Shown: piece by piece, positions 8,374-17,176 of the stretch
Position numbering within the stretch: the stretch's first letter is position 1
Layout: the number at the start of each line of letters is the position of its first letter
Source: Vulcanisaeta souniana JCM 11219
GTDB taxonomy: Archaea; Thermoproteota; Thermoprotei; Thermoproteales; Thermocladiaceae
DNA: 64,000 nt
Assembly (NCBI RefSeq): GCF_026000775.1
Contig: NZ_AP026830.1
Coordinates: 1,821,056-1,885,055, forward strand
Direction: 5' to 3'
Made by a program: the position numbers and the translations under genes
The notes under the pieces: generated by a model
Databases searched by the model: none
The model's input: the letters and a program-made list of their open reading frames with translations, nothing else
Told to the model about the DNA's origin: nothing

Positions 8374-9034
8374 CCTTTACGTACAATGCATAGCCAATTA
8401 TCACACCGTCAAACCCAAAATTCCGTAACCGCTCAATATCATTGCAGCTGGAAACTCCACCAGCATAGAACAACAGATCGGCCTCGCCCCTAAGTAAGTC
8501 CACATGCCTTGGATTGAGCATGAGTCCCCGTCCCGTGCCCTCCACATTAATTGCCGTATATATCATCACATGAACCCTGGGCAATGAATTAATTACTGAT
8601 TCAAGTTCACCCACGGGCCTTGACCAACCCCTACTCATTACCCTGTCATCCTTGACGTCAATAGAGACGGCCACTGATTCATAACCTAACTCATTAATGA
8701 AATCCTTGACTACACTTGGTTTCTCAACAGCCGTTGTACCGAGAACCACCCTTTCACAAAACCTAAGTATCTCCTTTCCGGTCTCTGGAGTCCTGATCCC
8801 GCCACCAACCTCGCATCTTCTCTTGAATTCCTCACTGATCCTACCTATGGAACTAATATTAACGGGTTTACCAAGTTCAGCACCGTCCAGATCCACAATA
8901 TGGACCCAACTAAAGTCCCTGACTAATTTAATGGCATCATCAATACTAAGCCTCACCAACTCAGTACCCCTCACTCCCATAACCCTCTTAACGGCATAGC
9001 CGCCACTAATGTCGATTGATGGGATCACAATCAC
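8354..9034 (-). CDS. hisA: ProFAR isomerase (HisA)
   Basis: TIM-barrel isomerase acting on ProFAR to give PRFAR. N-terminal IPSIDISGGYAVKR carries the catalytic aspartate; the second half has VSIDVKDD and the phosphate-binding loop FYAGGVSS. 226 residues, near the family's 230-245. It starts with GTG, overlapping the hisG stop by one base (TAGTG), and ends 20 nt into hisB, so translation is probably coupled. Confidence 0.93.
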   Translation of the reverse strand: MIVIPSIDISGGYAVKRVMGVRGTELVRLSIDDAIKLVRDFSWVHIVDLDGAELGKPVNISSIGRISEEFKRRCEVGGGIRTPETGKEILRFCERVVLGTTAVEKPSVVKDFINELGYESVAVSIDVKDDRVMSRGWSRPVGELESVINSLPRVHVMIYTAINVEGTGRGLMLNPRHVDLLRGEADLLFYAGGVSSCNDIERLRNFGFDGVIIGYALYVKGVRCDW

Positions 9035-9912
9035 TATGTAATCACCTTCTCAATGCTCATGACGAGTATGTCCTTGGCACCAGCGTTCCTCAATCTAACC
9101 AGAAGGCTGGGTAATTCATTCTCAGGAACTACTGAAATAACCTCCTTAAATGGCTTATTGGCTATGTCAGCAACGGTGGGTCCCTCCATGGAGGGTAGTA
9201 CGGAAAGCACACTGGCCAGTTTCTCAGTGGGTACATTCATTAATATGAGCTTCCTGTTAGTTGAGGACTTAACACCATGAAGAAGAACCAGGAATCTCTC
9301 CATCACGTCATTGCAACCATTACGCCTAGAGCCATTGGCTATGAGGGCTGCCTCGGTCTCCATAATTACACCAATGGGTTTAAGCCCATGAAGGCGCAGC
9401 GTGGTTCCCGTTGACATGACGTCAACAATAGCGTCAGCAACACCCAGGGAAGGCATTATTTCAGCACTACCCGAAATCTTAACGATCTTAACCTTCTTAC
9501 TAAGGCCCTCAAAGTAATTCCTGGCAAGGTTAACATACTTAGTAGCGATCCTCATGCCGTCTCTAATACCGTTAACATCATTAATACTTGATGATGATGG
9601 GACAGCGATCACGATCCTACCACCACCAAAACCAAGTCTCTCAACCACCTCAATTTTTGACTGGCTTTCAACAACATAATCAAGACCCGTTATACCCATG
9701 ACAGCCGCACCAGACTCAACTATATACGGTATATCCTCAGGCCTAACCCTAATGATATTAAGCCCAGGCCAGTTAGTCGGCAGCATCAATGCCCTTTCAT
9801 CATAGAACTGAGCCTTGATCCCCACCTCCTCCAACAACTTTAGTGTTGGTTGTACCAAACGGCCCTTTGATGGGATCGCCATTATGCATGTTCCAGGAGC
9901 ATCAAACAACAT
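9034..9912 (-). CDS. hisG: ATP phosphoribosyltransferase, long form
   Basis: First and committed step of histidine synthesis: ATP plus PRPP to PR-ATP. Catalytic domain with IPSKGRL and MGITGLDYVVES, then a C-terminal ferredoxin-like HisG_C regulatory domain (about residues 218-290, from RKLILMNVPTEKL), so feedback control by histidine is likely built in and no HisZ is needed. 292 residues. First gene of hisG-A-B-F. TATA-like runs (ctataaatatag and cttatatatc on the minus strand, 9925-9955) lie just upstream. ATG at 9882 is an alternative start. Confidence 0.95.
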   Translation of the reverse strand: MLFDAPGTCIMAIPSKGRLVQPTLKLLEEVGIKAQFYDERALMLPTNWPGLNIIRVRPEDIPYIVESGAAVMGITGLDYVVESQSKIEVVERLGFGGGRIVIAVPSSSSINDVNGIRDGMRIATKYVNLARNYFEGLSKKVKIVKISGSAEIMPSLGVADAIVDVMSTGTTLRLHGLKPIGVIMETEAALIANGSRRNGCNDVMERFLVLLHGVKSSTNRKLILMNVPTEKLASVLSVLPSMEGPTVADIANKPFKEVISVVPENELPSLLVRLRNAGAKDILVMSIEKVIT

Positions 9913-9957
9913 GTATCTAGGAGATATATAAGTATTACCTATATTTATAGATGATAA

Positions 9958-11046
9958 TTACAGACCACGATGCTTCACAATATTCTCCAGAGTGGAAATA
10001 AACATCTCGGCAACGTTCATCGGTGGCACAGTAACCCTAAGGCAATCCTCACAGAGAACTTTACCACTCAAGTTCCTAACCACAAAACCCCTCCTAAGCA
10101 ACTCCTCATGCACACCATTAGCCTTTTCCTGACTACCGACGTGAAATGTTATGAAGTTCGTCACTGATGGAATTGGGTTAAGACCCAAGTCGTCCAGCGA
10201 CTTAGTCATGATATCCCTAACACTCACCATATTATCAATCCCCCTCTCAACATAATCCCTTAATTCTAACGCCCGTAGAACCAAGACCATTGATGTGTAT
10301 GGAATATTATGCGGCAGTGAGAGTCTCTTAAGGCCATCAATGACCGTGTCAGAGGCCACCACATAACCAACCCTGAGTCCCGCAAGACCCCATGCCTTAG
10401 AGAACGTCCTGATAACAGCGATGTTCTCATAATCCCTGGTTAAGTCAATCACACTGAACCTGGCGAATTCCGCATAAGCCTCATCAATCACAATAAGGGA
10501 ATCAACATGCGAAACCAAGTACTCAATATCCTCCCTGCTAAATAAATTACCCGTGGGATTATTTGGATCGCATAGATAAATGATGTCATGAGAACCACCA
10601 AGCCTTATCAATTCCTCTAGGTTAAGTTCATAAGTACCATCCCTAAGCAGTACCTGATTTGCCGTCAAACCCATTGACTCGGCTAATATCCTTGGCATGG
10701 AGTACGTTGGTTCAACAATTAAGATTTTCCTAAGGCCATGTAACGCGAATTGAATGAGGAGCCTTAGGCCCTCATCGCCGCCGGCAACGGTAAATACATT
10801 ACCGGCATCAACATTGAGGTACCTAGCCAATGCCTCATTGAATGTGGGATTAAGGGGCTCTGTGTAGTACCTAATCAATTCAGGATCGAGAGCCGCACTT
10901 AGTAATTTCTCATAGTACTGGCGGGGCAGGAACAAGTTTTCATTAAAGTGAAGCCTATATACTTTATAGCCTACATTCGGTTCCTCATAGAAGCTGAGAG
11001 ATAGCACGCTCTTCCAGGGCACTGGATTTCCCTTAGTAACAGGCAT
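9958..11046 (-). CDS. hisC: Histidinol-phosphate aminotransferase
   Basis: PLP-dependent class I/II aminotransferase converting imidazole acetol phosphate to histidinol phosphate. The PLP lysine lies in RTFSKAWGLAGLRVGY; NNPTGN and the IDEAYAEF segment are present, and RLHFNENLF near the N-terminus is typical of HisC. 362 residues, normal length. It stands upstream of hisG on the same strand but is separated by about 45 nt containing hisG's own TATA-like elements, so it may be a separate transcript. Confidence 0.93.
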   Translation of the reverse strand: MPVTKGNPVPWKSVLSLSFYEEPNVGYKVYRLHFNENLFLPRQYYEKLLSAALDPELIRYYTEPLNPTFNEALARYLNVDAGNVFTVAGGDEGLRLLIQFALHGLRKILIVEPTYSMPRILAESMGLTANQVLLRDGTYELNLEELIRLGGSHDIIYLCDPNNPTGNLFSREDIEYLVSHVDSLIVIDEAYAEFARFSVIDLTRDYENIAVIRTFSKAWGLAGLRVGYVVASDTVIDGLKRLSLPHNIPYTSMVLVLRALELRDYVERGIDNMVSVRDIMTKSLDDLGLNPIPSVTNFITFHVGSQEKANGVHEELLRRGFVVRNLSGKVLCEDCLRVTVPPMNVAEMFISTLENIVKHRGL

Positions 11047-11180
11047 TTAAGCATTATATAGTTTACTTATTCCGGGTAGGTACATTGACGTTATTAAAGG
11101 ATCATTAAGGACGCCAACCCTTTGATTTTAATTCTCTTTCAATTACTCCTCAACAAATCCAGTAATTATATAGAGAAAAG

Positions 11181-11190
11181 TATTATAACT
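11181..11190 (+). promoter_or_regulatory. TATA-like box before the AbrB-type gene
   Basis: tattataact ends about 26 nt before the ATG at 11216, the spacing expected for a short-leader or leaderless archaeal transcript. Confidence 0.4.
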
Positions 11191-11215
11191 ATTTTCAATT
11201 AACAATTGCACAGAA

Positions 11216-11521
11216 ATGATCGAAAAAACAATCAACAATCTACCATATAGGGCAAGGATATACATAAACAACCAAGTCCTACTACCGGCAAATCTGGTAA
11301 AGGCCTTGAACCTAGAGTGGGTAAGGTACGCAAACATAGTGATCAGTCATAGGGACGCAGTAATAGAACTAGAGAAGGTGCTCCTACTCAGGACGAAGCG
11401 TACGGCAAGTAGGCAATTCACAATACCCAAGGAGATCAGGGAAAAATACGGCATAATGCCGTTGGATGAAATAGAAATAATCTCAATAGAACCAATAAAG
11501 GCAAGAAAAAGCAAACCATAG
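11216..11521 (+). CDS. Tandem AbrB/SpoVT-like DNA-binding protein
   Basis: A 101-residue protein with two copies of the swapped-hairpin type motif: residues about 13-50 (ARIYINNQVLLPANLVKALNL…) and about 62-96 (RQFTIPKEIREKYGIMPLDEIEII). The second copy has the canonical 'x-IPKEIRexyGi-xxgD' pattern of AbrB/MazE-type proteins. Such proteins bind DNA as transcription regulators or antitoxins; no toxin gene is adjacent. An AT-rich TATA element precedes the ATG. Likely a lineage-specific regulator; target unknown. Confidence 0.65.
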   Translation: MIEKTINNLPYRARIYINNQVLLPANLVKALNLEWVRYANIVISHRDAVIELEKVLLLRTKRTASRQFTIPKEIREKYGIMPLDEIEIISIEPIKARKSKP

Positions 11522-11697
11522 ACTAAACCCGAACTAAGTAAAATGATCAATCACCATTAAAATCAATTACCTACATGTGAACTCAATGCCAGGTATATGG
11601 TTAGTAATATCACTACGAATCTAAGTACATTAAGAATATACTAAGAAAAAGCAATAAACTCAGAAAAATATACCAGAACAAACAACTACCAAAGAAG

Positions 11698-12288
11698 GTG
11701 GGTGGGGCCACGGAAACAGAGAAAACAATAGAGAAAATAGCAATCGAGAAACTAAGGAGAAAATTCCCAAACAAGGCCAACTCATGGATAAGAAGAGCCA
11801 TAACAAGATTTAGGGAAAACACCATCAGGCAATTAAACGAGAATACCTGGATCGTGGATGGCGATCCGAAATTAGGCGATAAGTACCTGAACTACATAGT
11901 TCATTTCAAGGACGGTAGGTATCATTGCTCGTGCTTCGAGTCCAGCTGGGGCCCACGTAGAAAGAATGAATTATGCACCCACATAGCTGCCGTAATACTT
12001 CACAGGGAGTACTCCAAGTTATTGCAACCAATTTACGCAGCTATCATAAACATGGAGTGCGAGGGAGACTACCACTTCGAAGTCCTCGACAAGGAAGTTA
12101 AGGTCATAAAGCAAGTAAAGGCATTGAGCAGTGATGCTGTCGAGCCAAGGTACAGGGTGACGTACGTACTAATGAGCAACGATCCAAGAACCGTCAAAGT
12201 AAGGTACGCATGCAAAGACGAGGCAAACGAACGAGAAGTAGTACTAAGCAAAACAATGAGGTACATGGTCGAGTTGTTAATGCGGTGA
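11698..12288 (+). CDS. SWIM-type zinc-finger protein
   Basis: A 196-residue, basic protein whose middle (residues about 80-101) has the SWIM pattern CxC-x(n)-CxH: HCSCFESSWG… followed by ELCTHIAAVIL. SWIM domains bind zinc and often mediate DNA or protein contacts. The N-terminal 60 residues are charged and probably helical (KKFPNKANSWIRRAI-like); the C-terminal half has no recognised motif. The start is a GTG at 11698. It lies between the AbrB-type gene and a tRNA. Function unknown; a role in DNA recombination or regulation is only a guess from the domain. Confidence 0.6.
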   Translation: MGGATETEKTIEKIAIEKLRRKFPNKANSWIRRAITRFRENTIRQLNENTWIVDGDPKLGDKYLNYIVHFKDGRYHCSCFESSWGPRRKNELCTHIAAVILHREYSKLLQPIYAAIINMECEGDYHFEVLDKEVKVIKQVKALSSDAVEPRYRVTYVLMSNDPRTVKVRYACKDEANEREVVLSKTMRYMVELLMR

Positions 12289-12540
12289 GCGAGCACTAAC
12301 ACGAAGACACAACTAAGCACCACGATATTGCACAATCCACGACAAACCACGAAATAAGGAAGATAAGAAATAATCCAAACAATGAGGAATGAAACAAAAC
12401 ACTGCAATCACAAACCCATGATGATAACTAAGACCCAACACCCATTCCCCTGCAACATACACGGCAATTCTCACAAAGCAAGTACACCCCAATGAAACCA
12501 CACACCACTAATCCCTAGATGTGAAGAATTATTGTATGAC

Positions 12541-12661
12541 TGGAGCCCCGGCCGGGATTCGAACCTTCCCCGCGGTTAACCCGCGACCGGGACCTCCCGC
12601 TTACGAGGCTTGCACGGGGCTTTCGCCCCAGGGCGCTCCGACCGGGCTGAGCTACCGGGGC
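12541..12661 (-). tRNA. tRNA-Thr (CGT) interrupted by two non-canonical introns
   Basis: On the minus strand the gene folds as a complete cloverleaf once two short segments are removed. Exon features: acceptor GCCCCGG/CCGGGGC, D stem GCTC/GAGC, anticodon stem CCC+GC pairing with GCGGG, loop CTCGTAA (anticodon CGT, 12603-12605), variable loop AGGTC, T arm CCGG+G / TTCGAAT / CCCGG, discriminator T and encoded CCA. The 21-nt intron 1 (12610-12630) sits inside the anticodon stem (after base 29) and carries a GGGGC-GAAA-GCCCC hairpin. The 22-nt intron 2 (12565-12586) sits within the T stem (after base 52) and carries a CGCGG/CCGCG hairpin. U73 with G1-C72 and C2-G71 agrees with archaeal tRNA-Thr identity. 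Intron ends may shift by a base. Confidence 0.85.
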
Positions 12662-12683
12662 GATGCTTTTGCTTGTTGTATGG

Positions 12684-12692
12684 GTTTTAAGT
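12684..12692 (-). promoter_or_regulatory. TATA box of tRNA-Thr
   Basis: CTTAAAAC on the minus strand, centred about 26 nt upstream of the first tRNA base (12661). The remaining bases up to 12983 hold no gene I can support. Confidence 0.5.
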
Positions 12693-12983
12693 TTTTTTGT
12701 GATGCCTTTCTTTCCTTGTGGCTATGTTTATAAGTGGATTGGGGGTTACGTAGTAGGGTTTAAAGCGTATTGCAAAATAGAAAGAAAATCTTCTTTGTGT
12801 TATGCAAGTTATATGTCGTTACTGTAATTAGAACCTTTTAATTTAGTGCAACTGAGCGGAAGGAAGATTGGCACGTGTTCCTATTAATGTTTATCTATCA
12901 TGGCGTGAAAGTTCTACACGGTAATGCCTTTAATGCTTGACTTAGGTGGTGGGTATTGGTAAAGCTTGGGATGTGTTTGATGC

Positions 12984-13646
12984 CTATGATCCTTGGTTCG
13001 TCATTACGTCCTCAACTGCTTGGTTGAATAGATAGCCTATTTCGTGTACCTTGACTGTATCCTCATGCCTCGGTCTCGTTATTGTGGCTATGTAAATACC
13101 GTAGTCCGAGTGGTTACCCTCTTCTGGCCCCTGTGGGTTTCCATAAGGCGAGAATAGTATTATGTGCGTTATATCGCCCTTCATTATTAAGGTTCTCAAT
13201 GCCCTATCGAGTTGGTTATAGATTTCGCACTTGAGTTGTGGTTTTGTGTGTAGGAATCTGTCAAGCGCGTTAATTGAGGCTATCACGGGCCTTGACTGGG
13301 CCTCGGTTATTATGGTACTTATTACGTTGTTTATCTCCGTTATTGGATCCACCTCCTGGTTCATCCTAATGCTGTACTTGCCGTATGTTGGGTCGGCGAT
13401 TGGTATGTTTATTAGTGATGCCCTGGTTAGCTTAACGAGCGGTGCCTGTATTGGGTCTATGCTTGGTATATCCTTTATGGGTTCCATCATGAGTATTGAC
13501 CACCATGATCTGTCTGGGTATTGGGGTTTCCTATTCTCGGTGACGCCCCTCTCCACTGAGTTCATTAGAGACAGTAGAAAGCTGGCCTCGCACTCCATGA
13601 ATCCCTGGTACTCAAGCCCAGGTATTCCCAGTAGTATTGGCTGCAT
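12984..13646 (-). CDS. Conserved-looking protein of unknown function
   Basis: A 220-residue soluble protein. I do not recognise the family. The central segment (residues about 118-170: RPVIASINALDRFL… and THIILFSPYGNPQG) alternates hydrophobic strands and helices in a Rossmann/RecA-like manner, but there is no Walker A motif. The minus-strand TATA-like ATATTAAAAGC near 13670 is about 25 nt before the ATG, supporting this strand over the overlapping plus-strand frame 13231-13650. Upstream is truD on the same strand, downstream the tRNA-Thr. Confidence 0.55.
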   Translation of the reverse strand: MQPILLGIPGLEYQGFMECEASFLLSLMNSVERGVTENRKPQYPDRSWWSILMMEPIKDIPSIDPIQAPLVKLTRASLINIPIADPTYGKYSIRMNQEVDPITEINNVISTIITEAQSRPVIASINALDRFLHTKPQLKCEIYNQLDRALRTLIMKGDITHIILFSPYGNPQGPEEGNHSDYGIYIATITRPRHEDTVKVHEIGYLFNQAVEDVMTNQGS

Positions 13647-13714
13647 CTAAATGCGTCATTACTTTGCTTTTAATATCATTTCTTAGTCATAAGTATGACT
13701 TATTAATGCATTAA

Positions 13715-15064
13715 TTACGTGAAGTCAACCTCAGGTTGTCCACTCTTCATTAATTCCCTGAGGAATACCGTGGCGTAGTTACCCCTAGGTAATCTAAATA
13801 CCAGAGTTAGGTCGTTGCCTGATATACTTATGTTAAATATTGACGGCCTAATGAAGAGCGGCCTATAACCACCCCTAATCAATAGCCTTGGTATTGATTT
13901 AACCCTAAACATTGACGGATCAACCCCCTCCCTCCTAAGGACCTCAAGCTCAATGTCACCCTGCGGCCCAGGAAGAAGCTTTGTTGAGTAGCCCACTAGG
14001 TGAGCCACGGGTATTGCACGGCTCCTCTTCACCAACTCATTCACCTTATTTGTCATGGCCTCGTTTACGTGGATCATGTGCCTTGTGGGTAATCCACGCT
14101 CATCCAGGAGGACCACCATGTCCCCCTGCACTGCCATATTTATTGGTAGGTTCCTACCAATGCGTTCGCTCAGTGCTAAGTTGAATATGTATGACTGGTA
14201 GGCTTCTATATAGATTGTTAGTAATTCATGTGGTAACTTCCTTATGGCATTGCCGAAGTCCCTTGGATTACTTGATAAGTGCCTAAGCACAGCCCTCTCA
14301 GGGTAATACCTGTACCCCCTGGGTATTAACTCAAGGGCCTTTGCATAGTTTCCCGTTCTAGCAATGAACTCCCTGGCCTCTCTAATTCTCGGTGGCTCCG
14401 TTGGGTATGCATGCGTCAGTAATTCATTAATTGCTTCCTCGAACTTACCAAGGATTATATACTTACCAATTATGTGCGAGTTTGGTCTTTTTAGTCCGAA
14501 GCGTTGATAACCGTAGTACGTCGGCAAACCCCTCTCCATTACCTGGTTTATTATGCAGGTAATGTTATCCCTACCGGCCTCGTTAATGCCCCTTACCCTT
14601 ACTGTGAATTCATTTCCCCAAATATCCCTGGTCGTGAATGCCCTATCCATGCTGAACACCTCGAGAACCCTGATATTTTTACTAAGTTCCCTCGGTACGT
14701 TGTTAATCGACAAGCCCCTAACCGAGACTACCTGTGACGTGATCGCCAATGCATCCTTAAGCCCTCCAAAGCTAATATCCCGGGCATCAATACCTAGTCT
14801 CTTACTTAGTATTAGTAATAATGTGATCGCGTCAATGCCCCTCTTCTCTATTATCATCCATGTCCACGGGCCCGGTTTGCTAATTATTTTCGGCATTGGT
14901 TTCTGCGTTAGGCTCGTTGGTACGACCTGCCCATCAATTAGGACCTCCTCAACTATAAAATCCTCGAGGCTCTGTTTCACCCTACCACCAATGCCCTCAC
15001 AATCACTTATGTAGTAATTCATCCCCACATGTCTATCTAGCCATGCCTTTGATAACAATGGCAT
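13715..15064 (-). CDS. truD: tRNA pseudouridine synthase TruD (archaeal)
   Basis: Makes pseudouridine in tRNA (position 13 in the bacterial enzyme; archaeal members may also modify position 35). The active-site motif FGGLKDALAITSQ contains the catalytic aspartate; downstream FTVRVRGI and YYGYQRFGLKRPNSH are typical. 449 residues, longer than bacterial TruD because of the archaeal insert domain. An internal ATG at 15022 (MNYYISD) is an alternative start. Located next to a tRNA gene, but no functional link is implied. Confidence 0.92.
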   Translation of the reverse strand: MPLLSKAWLDRHVGMNYYISDCEGIGGRVKQSLEDFIVEEVLIDGQVVPTSLTQKPMPKIISKPGPWTWMIIEKRGIDAITLLLILSKRLGIDARDISFGGLKDALAITSQVVSVRGLSINNVPRELSKNIRVLEVFSMDRAFTTRDIWGNEFTVRVRGINEAGRDNITCIINQVMERGLPTYYGYQRFGLKRPNSHIIGKYIILGKFEEAINELLTHAYPTEPPRIREAREFIARTGNYAKALELIPRGYRYYPERAVLRHLSSNPRDFGNAIRKLPHELLTIYIEAYQSYIFNLALSERIGRNLPINMAVQGDMVVLLDERGLPTRHMIHVNEAMTNKVNELVKRSRAIPVAHLVGYSTKLLPGPQGDIELEVLRREGVDPSMFRVKSIPRLLIRGGYRPLFIRPSIFNISISGNDLTLVFRLPRGNYATVFLRELMKSGQPEVDFT

Positions 15065-15097
15065 TTTAGTGAAGCTAATGGAAACCCTTAATATTGT

Positions 15098-15391
15098 TTA
15101 GCCAAGGCATTGGATCATTGCCTCGGCAATTCCTGAGTAGGCAGTATTTAGGCATTCCTGGCATAGAGTTCTCGTGACCCTGTTACCGTTTATTTCAACA
15201 TAACCAATGTCCTCGGGCTTAATCCAGCGCCCGCAGGAAGAACACCTCCTCAGGCCTAGTAATCTATTCACTTCCCTGCTTATTTTTAGGGCCTCTCTGT
15301 TCATAAGCAAATGCTTCTCATTATTTATTGCGGTAATAACCAGGGTTAATCCCTTAACCCTCATTAGTGAAAGTTTTCTGTAACTAATCAT
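15098..15391 (-). CDS. Small zinc-ribbon protein
   Basis: About 97 residues: an N-terminal basic part, then a zinc ribbon CSSCGRWIKPED (about residues 50-61) paired with CQECLNTAY (about 77-85). Two CxxC pairs about 24 residues apart would bind one zinc. It lies 33 nt upstream of truD on the same strand and is probably cotranscribed, suggesting an RNA-related role (inference). No named family. Confidence 0.6.
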   Translation of the reverse strand: MISYRKLSLMRVKGLTLVITAINNEKHLLMNREALKISREVNRLLGLRRCSSCGRWIKPEDIGYVEINGNRVTRTLCQECLNTAYSGIAEAMIQCLG

Positions 15392-15470
15392 CAATTGACT
15401 AGTCTCCCTGTGATTAATAAATTACTTCCAGAGTTATGTATATGTTGAGTGACAGAGTTAACTAAAAGTT

Positions 15471-16376
15471 TCACTTCACTTCCTGACCACGACTCAACAA
15501 GCACCACTCAATAAGTTCATCAACGCGGGTAAAGGATGACCTACGTACGTCATACCCCATACCACCTAACTTACCTATCAGGGAGAGGTAATCGCTAAGT
15601 CCCATACTTTGAGGTAGGGAAATGAACGTGCCACCAATGCAGTAATTAGCGTCGGTATCAACATTAATGGGTTTCGGTAGGGTAAGCACAGCATCCCTAC
15701 CCACAATCCTACTCACTGCCCTAGCCCTAAACCTAACAAGTGCGGAGAAGACAGGGTCGGAGACCTCGATATCCTCAACCCTGGACATGGGGAATTTACT
15801 GTATGGTATAATCCCTGAATTTGACCAGTCAACAACGTAAATACTCGATACATACTGCCTAGACACGTATACAGAGAAAACTCTCTTTGTTACCATGCAC
15901 TTTGATTCCAGGTCTATCGTGAGTTCCCTACCGATCAACCTATTGGGAACTAAATCCGGTGGTTCCCTAACTCCCATGAGTATCGACTCGGGGTTTTCAT
16001 AGAAAATCGCAAGACCCAGGTCAAGCGCGTTAATATCGTTAACGAGCTTAAGGTAATTATTCATCATTATCAGATCAACAAGTGAGAAATTCCTCCTGTT
16101 GAGGAGATCAATTAATGACTTGGTTAAATCTTGTTCATTAATCAACCTCCTCTTATACTGAACGGCTAATGCATGGACATCCTCTATGAACATGGTATTA
16201 CTGGTTAATCCATTCCAAACCCTAAGGAAAACGCTATTAATTGAATCATCGTAACCACCACCAACCATGACGATCAGGGACAACGCTTCTCTCATATTCT
16301 TCATCAATGAATCATTGAGCGCATCATAATCCTCAATAAGCCTCTTCCGTTCTGGATGATCTATATATGCAAGCAC
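15471..16376 (-). CDS. Protein of unknown function (301 aa)
   Basis: A soluble protein with a helix-rich first half (residues 1-130, RKRLIEDYDALNDSL…) and a second half rich in beta segments. I do not recognise a family or catalytic motif. It is transcribed divergently from the dephospho-CoA kinase gene (starts 40 nt apart) with AT-rich DNA between them (16380-16410) as the likely shared promoter area. Confidence 0.55.
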   Translation of the reverse strand: MLAYIDHPERKRLIEDYDALNDSLMKNMREALSLIVMVGGGYDDSINSVFLRVWNGLTSNTMFIEDVHALAVQYKRRLINEQDLTKSLIDLLNRRNFSLVDLIMMNNYLKLVNDINALDLGLAIFYENPESILMGVREPPDLVPNRLIGRELTIDLESKCMVTKRVFSVYVSRQYVSSIYVVDWSNSGIIPYSKFPMSRVEDIEVSDPVFSALVRFRARAVSRIVGRDAVLTLPKPINVDTDANYCIGGTFISLPQSMGLSDYLSLIGKLGGMGYDVRRSSFTRVDELIEWCLLSRGQEVK

Positions 16377-16416
16377 GTGTTACTCCTTATTAATACGCTG
16401 TTAATAAACCATTACT

Positions 16417-16938
16417 GTGTATGTCCTGGTGAGTAAGTGGGCTAGGTCCATGATGGCTTGGCCATTAGGTGTGGCAATTAGCAAGGAAGCCCCAGACTCA
16501 ATTATTAGGGTGAAGAGTGAGTATGAGAATGCATTCTTGATAACAGTCGGTGATATAGTTACCATGAACACGATTAAGTACTGGAGAAAACCCAATCTGG
16601 CCATTATGGACCTAAAGACGAGGAGAACCATTGGCATAGAATCATTAGACAGCTCCTTTGATGTAGTTATAAACATTAGTAACAGACCCGCCACATTGAG
16701 TATAGATGCTATTAACAGGGTAGGTGATGCGGTGAGGACTGCCTTGGGAGGCGATAATGTGCTTGTCCTGGTTGACGGTGAGGAGGACTTGCTTGCAATA
16801 CCTGCCGTGCTCATGGCCCCCAGAGGCTCCGTGATACTCTACGGACTTTACACAGGTTATTTAATCGCAATACCGATAATTAATGAATATAAATTGGCCT
16901 TCATGAAGTTACTTCTAATGATGCCACCGGCTAAATAA
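16417..16938 (+). CDS. GTP-dependent dephospho-CoA kinase (DUF359 family)
   Basis: Archaeal-type enzyme performing the last step of coenzyme A synthesis, phosphorylating dephospho-CoA with GTP. Family hallmarks in order: VGDIVTMNTIKYW (about residue 46), PNLAIMDLKTRR, NISNRPATLS, then the strongly conserved VLVDGEEDLLAIPAVL and a PRGSVILYGLY segment. 173 residues, normal length. The start is a GTG at 16417. Together with pantoate kinase at 2528-3382 the window encodes two archaeal-specific CoA enzymes. Confidence 0.9.
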   Translation: MYVLVSKWARSMMAWPLGVAISKEAPDSIIRVKSEYENAFLITVGDIVTMNTIKYWRKPNLAIMDLKTRRTIGIESLDSSFDVVINISNRPATLSIDAINRVGDAVRTALGGDNVLVLVDGEEDLLAIPAVLMAPRGSVILYGLYTGYLIAIPIINEYKLAFMKLLLMMPPAK

Positions 16939-17176
16939 GGCTCTAGAACCACATGTGCTTAGTCCACATTGACCTGTTTAGTTTCATAACGATCTCTGCC
17001 CTAAATGGCAAGACTCTAAATACTCAGCGATAAGCAGGTTAAATACTCATTCCTTACCTGACCAAAAGAGACAACAGATCTTTCCCTTTCTGAGTGAAGG
17101 TCGGATAAGCCCCAATGCAGACCTTGACTCCTTAGTGGTACTCATCGTGAACCTAATAACAAGTACCATATTTCCA

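Noticed and set aside
12541-12661. Reading the tRNA as tRNA-Pro(GGG) using the loop CTGGGGC
   Set aside because: There is no room for a five-base-pair anticodon stem before that loop, whereas tRNA-Thr(CGT) gives complete pairing after removing two hairpins.
13231-13650. 139-aa plus-strand frame with hydrophobic segments opposite the unknown gene 12984-13646
   Set aside because: It is the antisense shadow; the minus-strand frame is longer, has a TATA-spaced ATG and soluble-protein composition.
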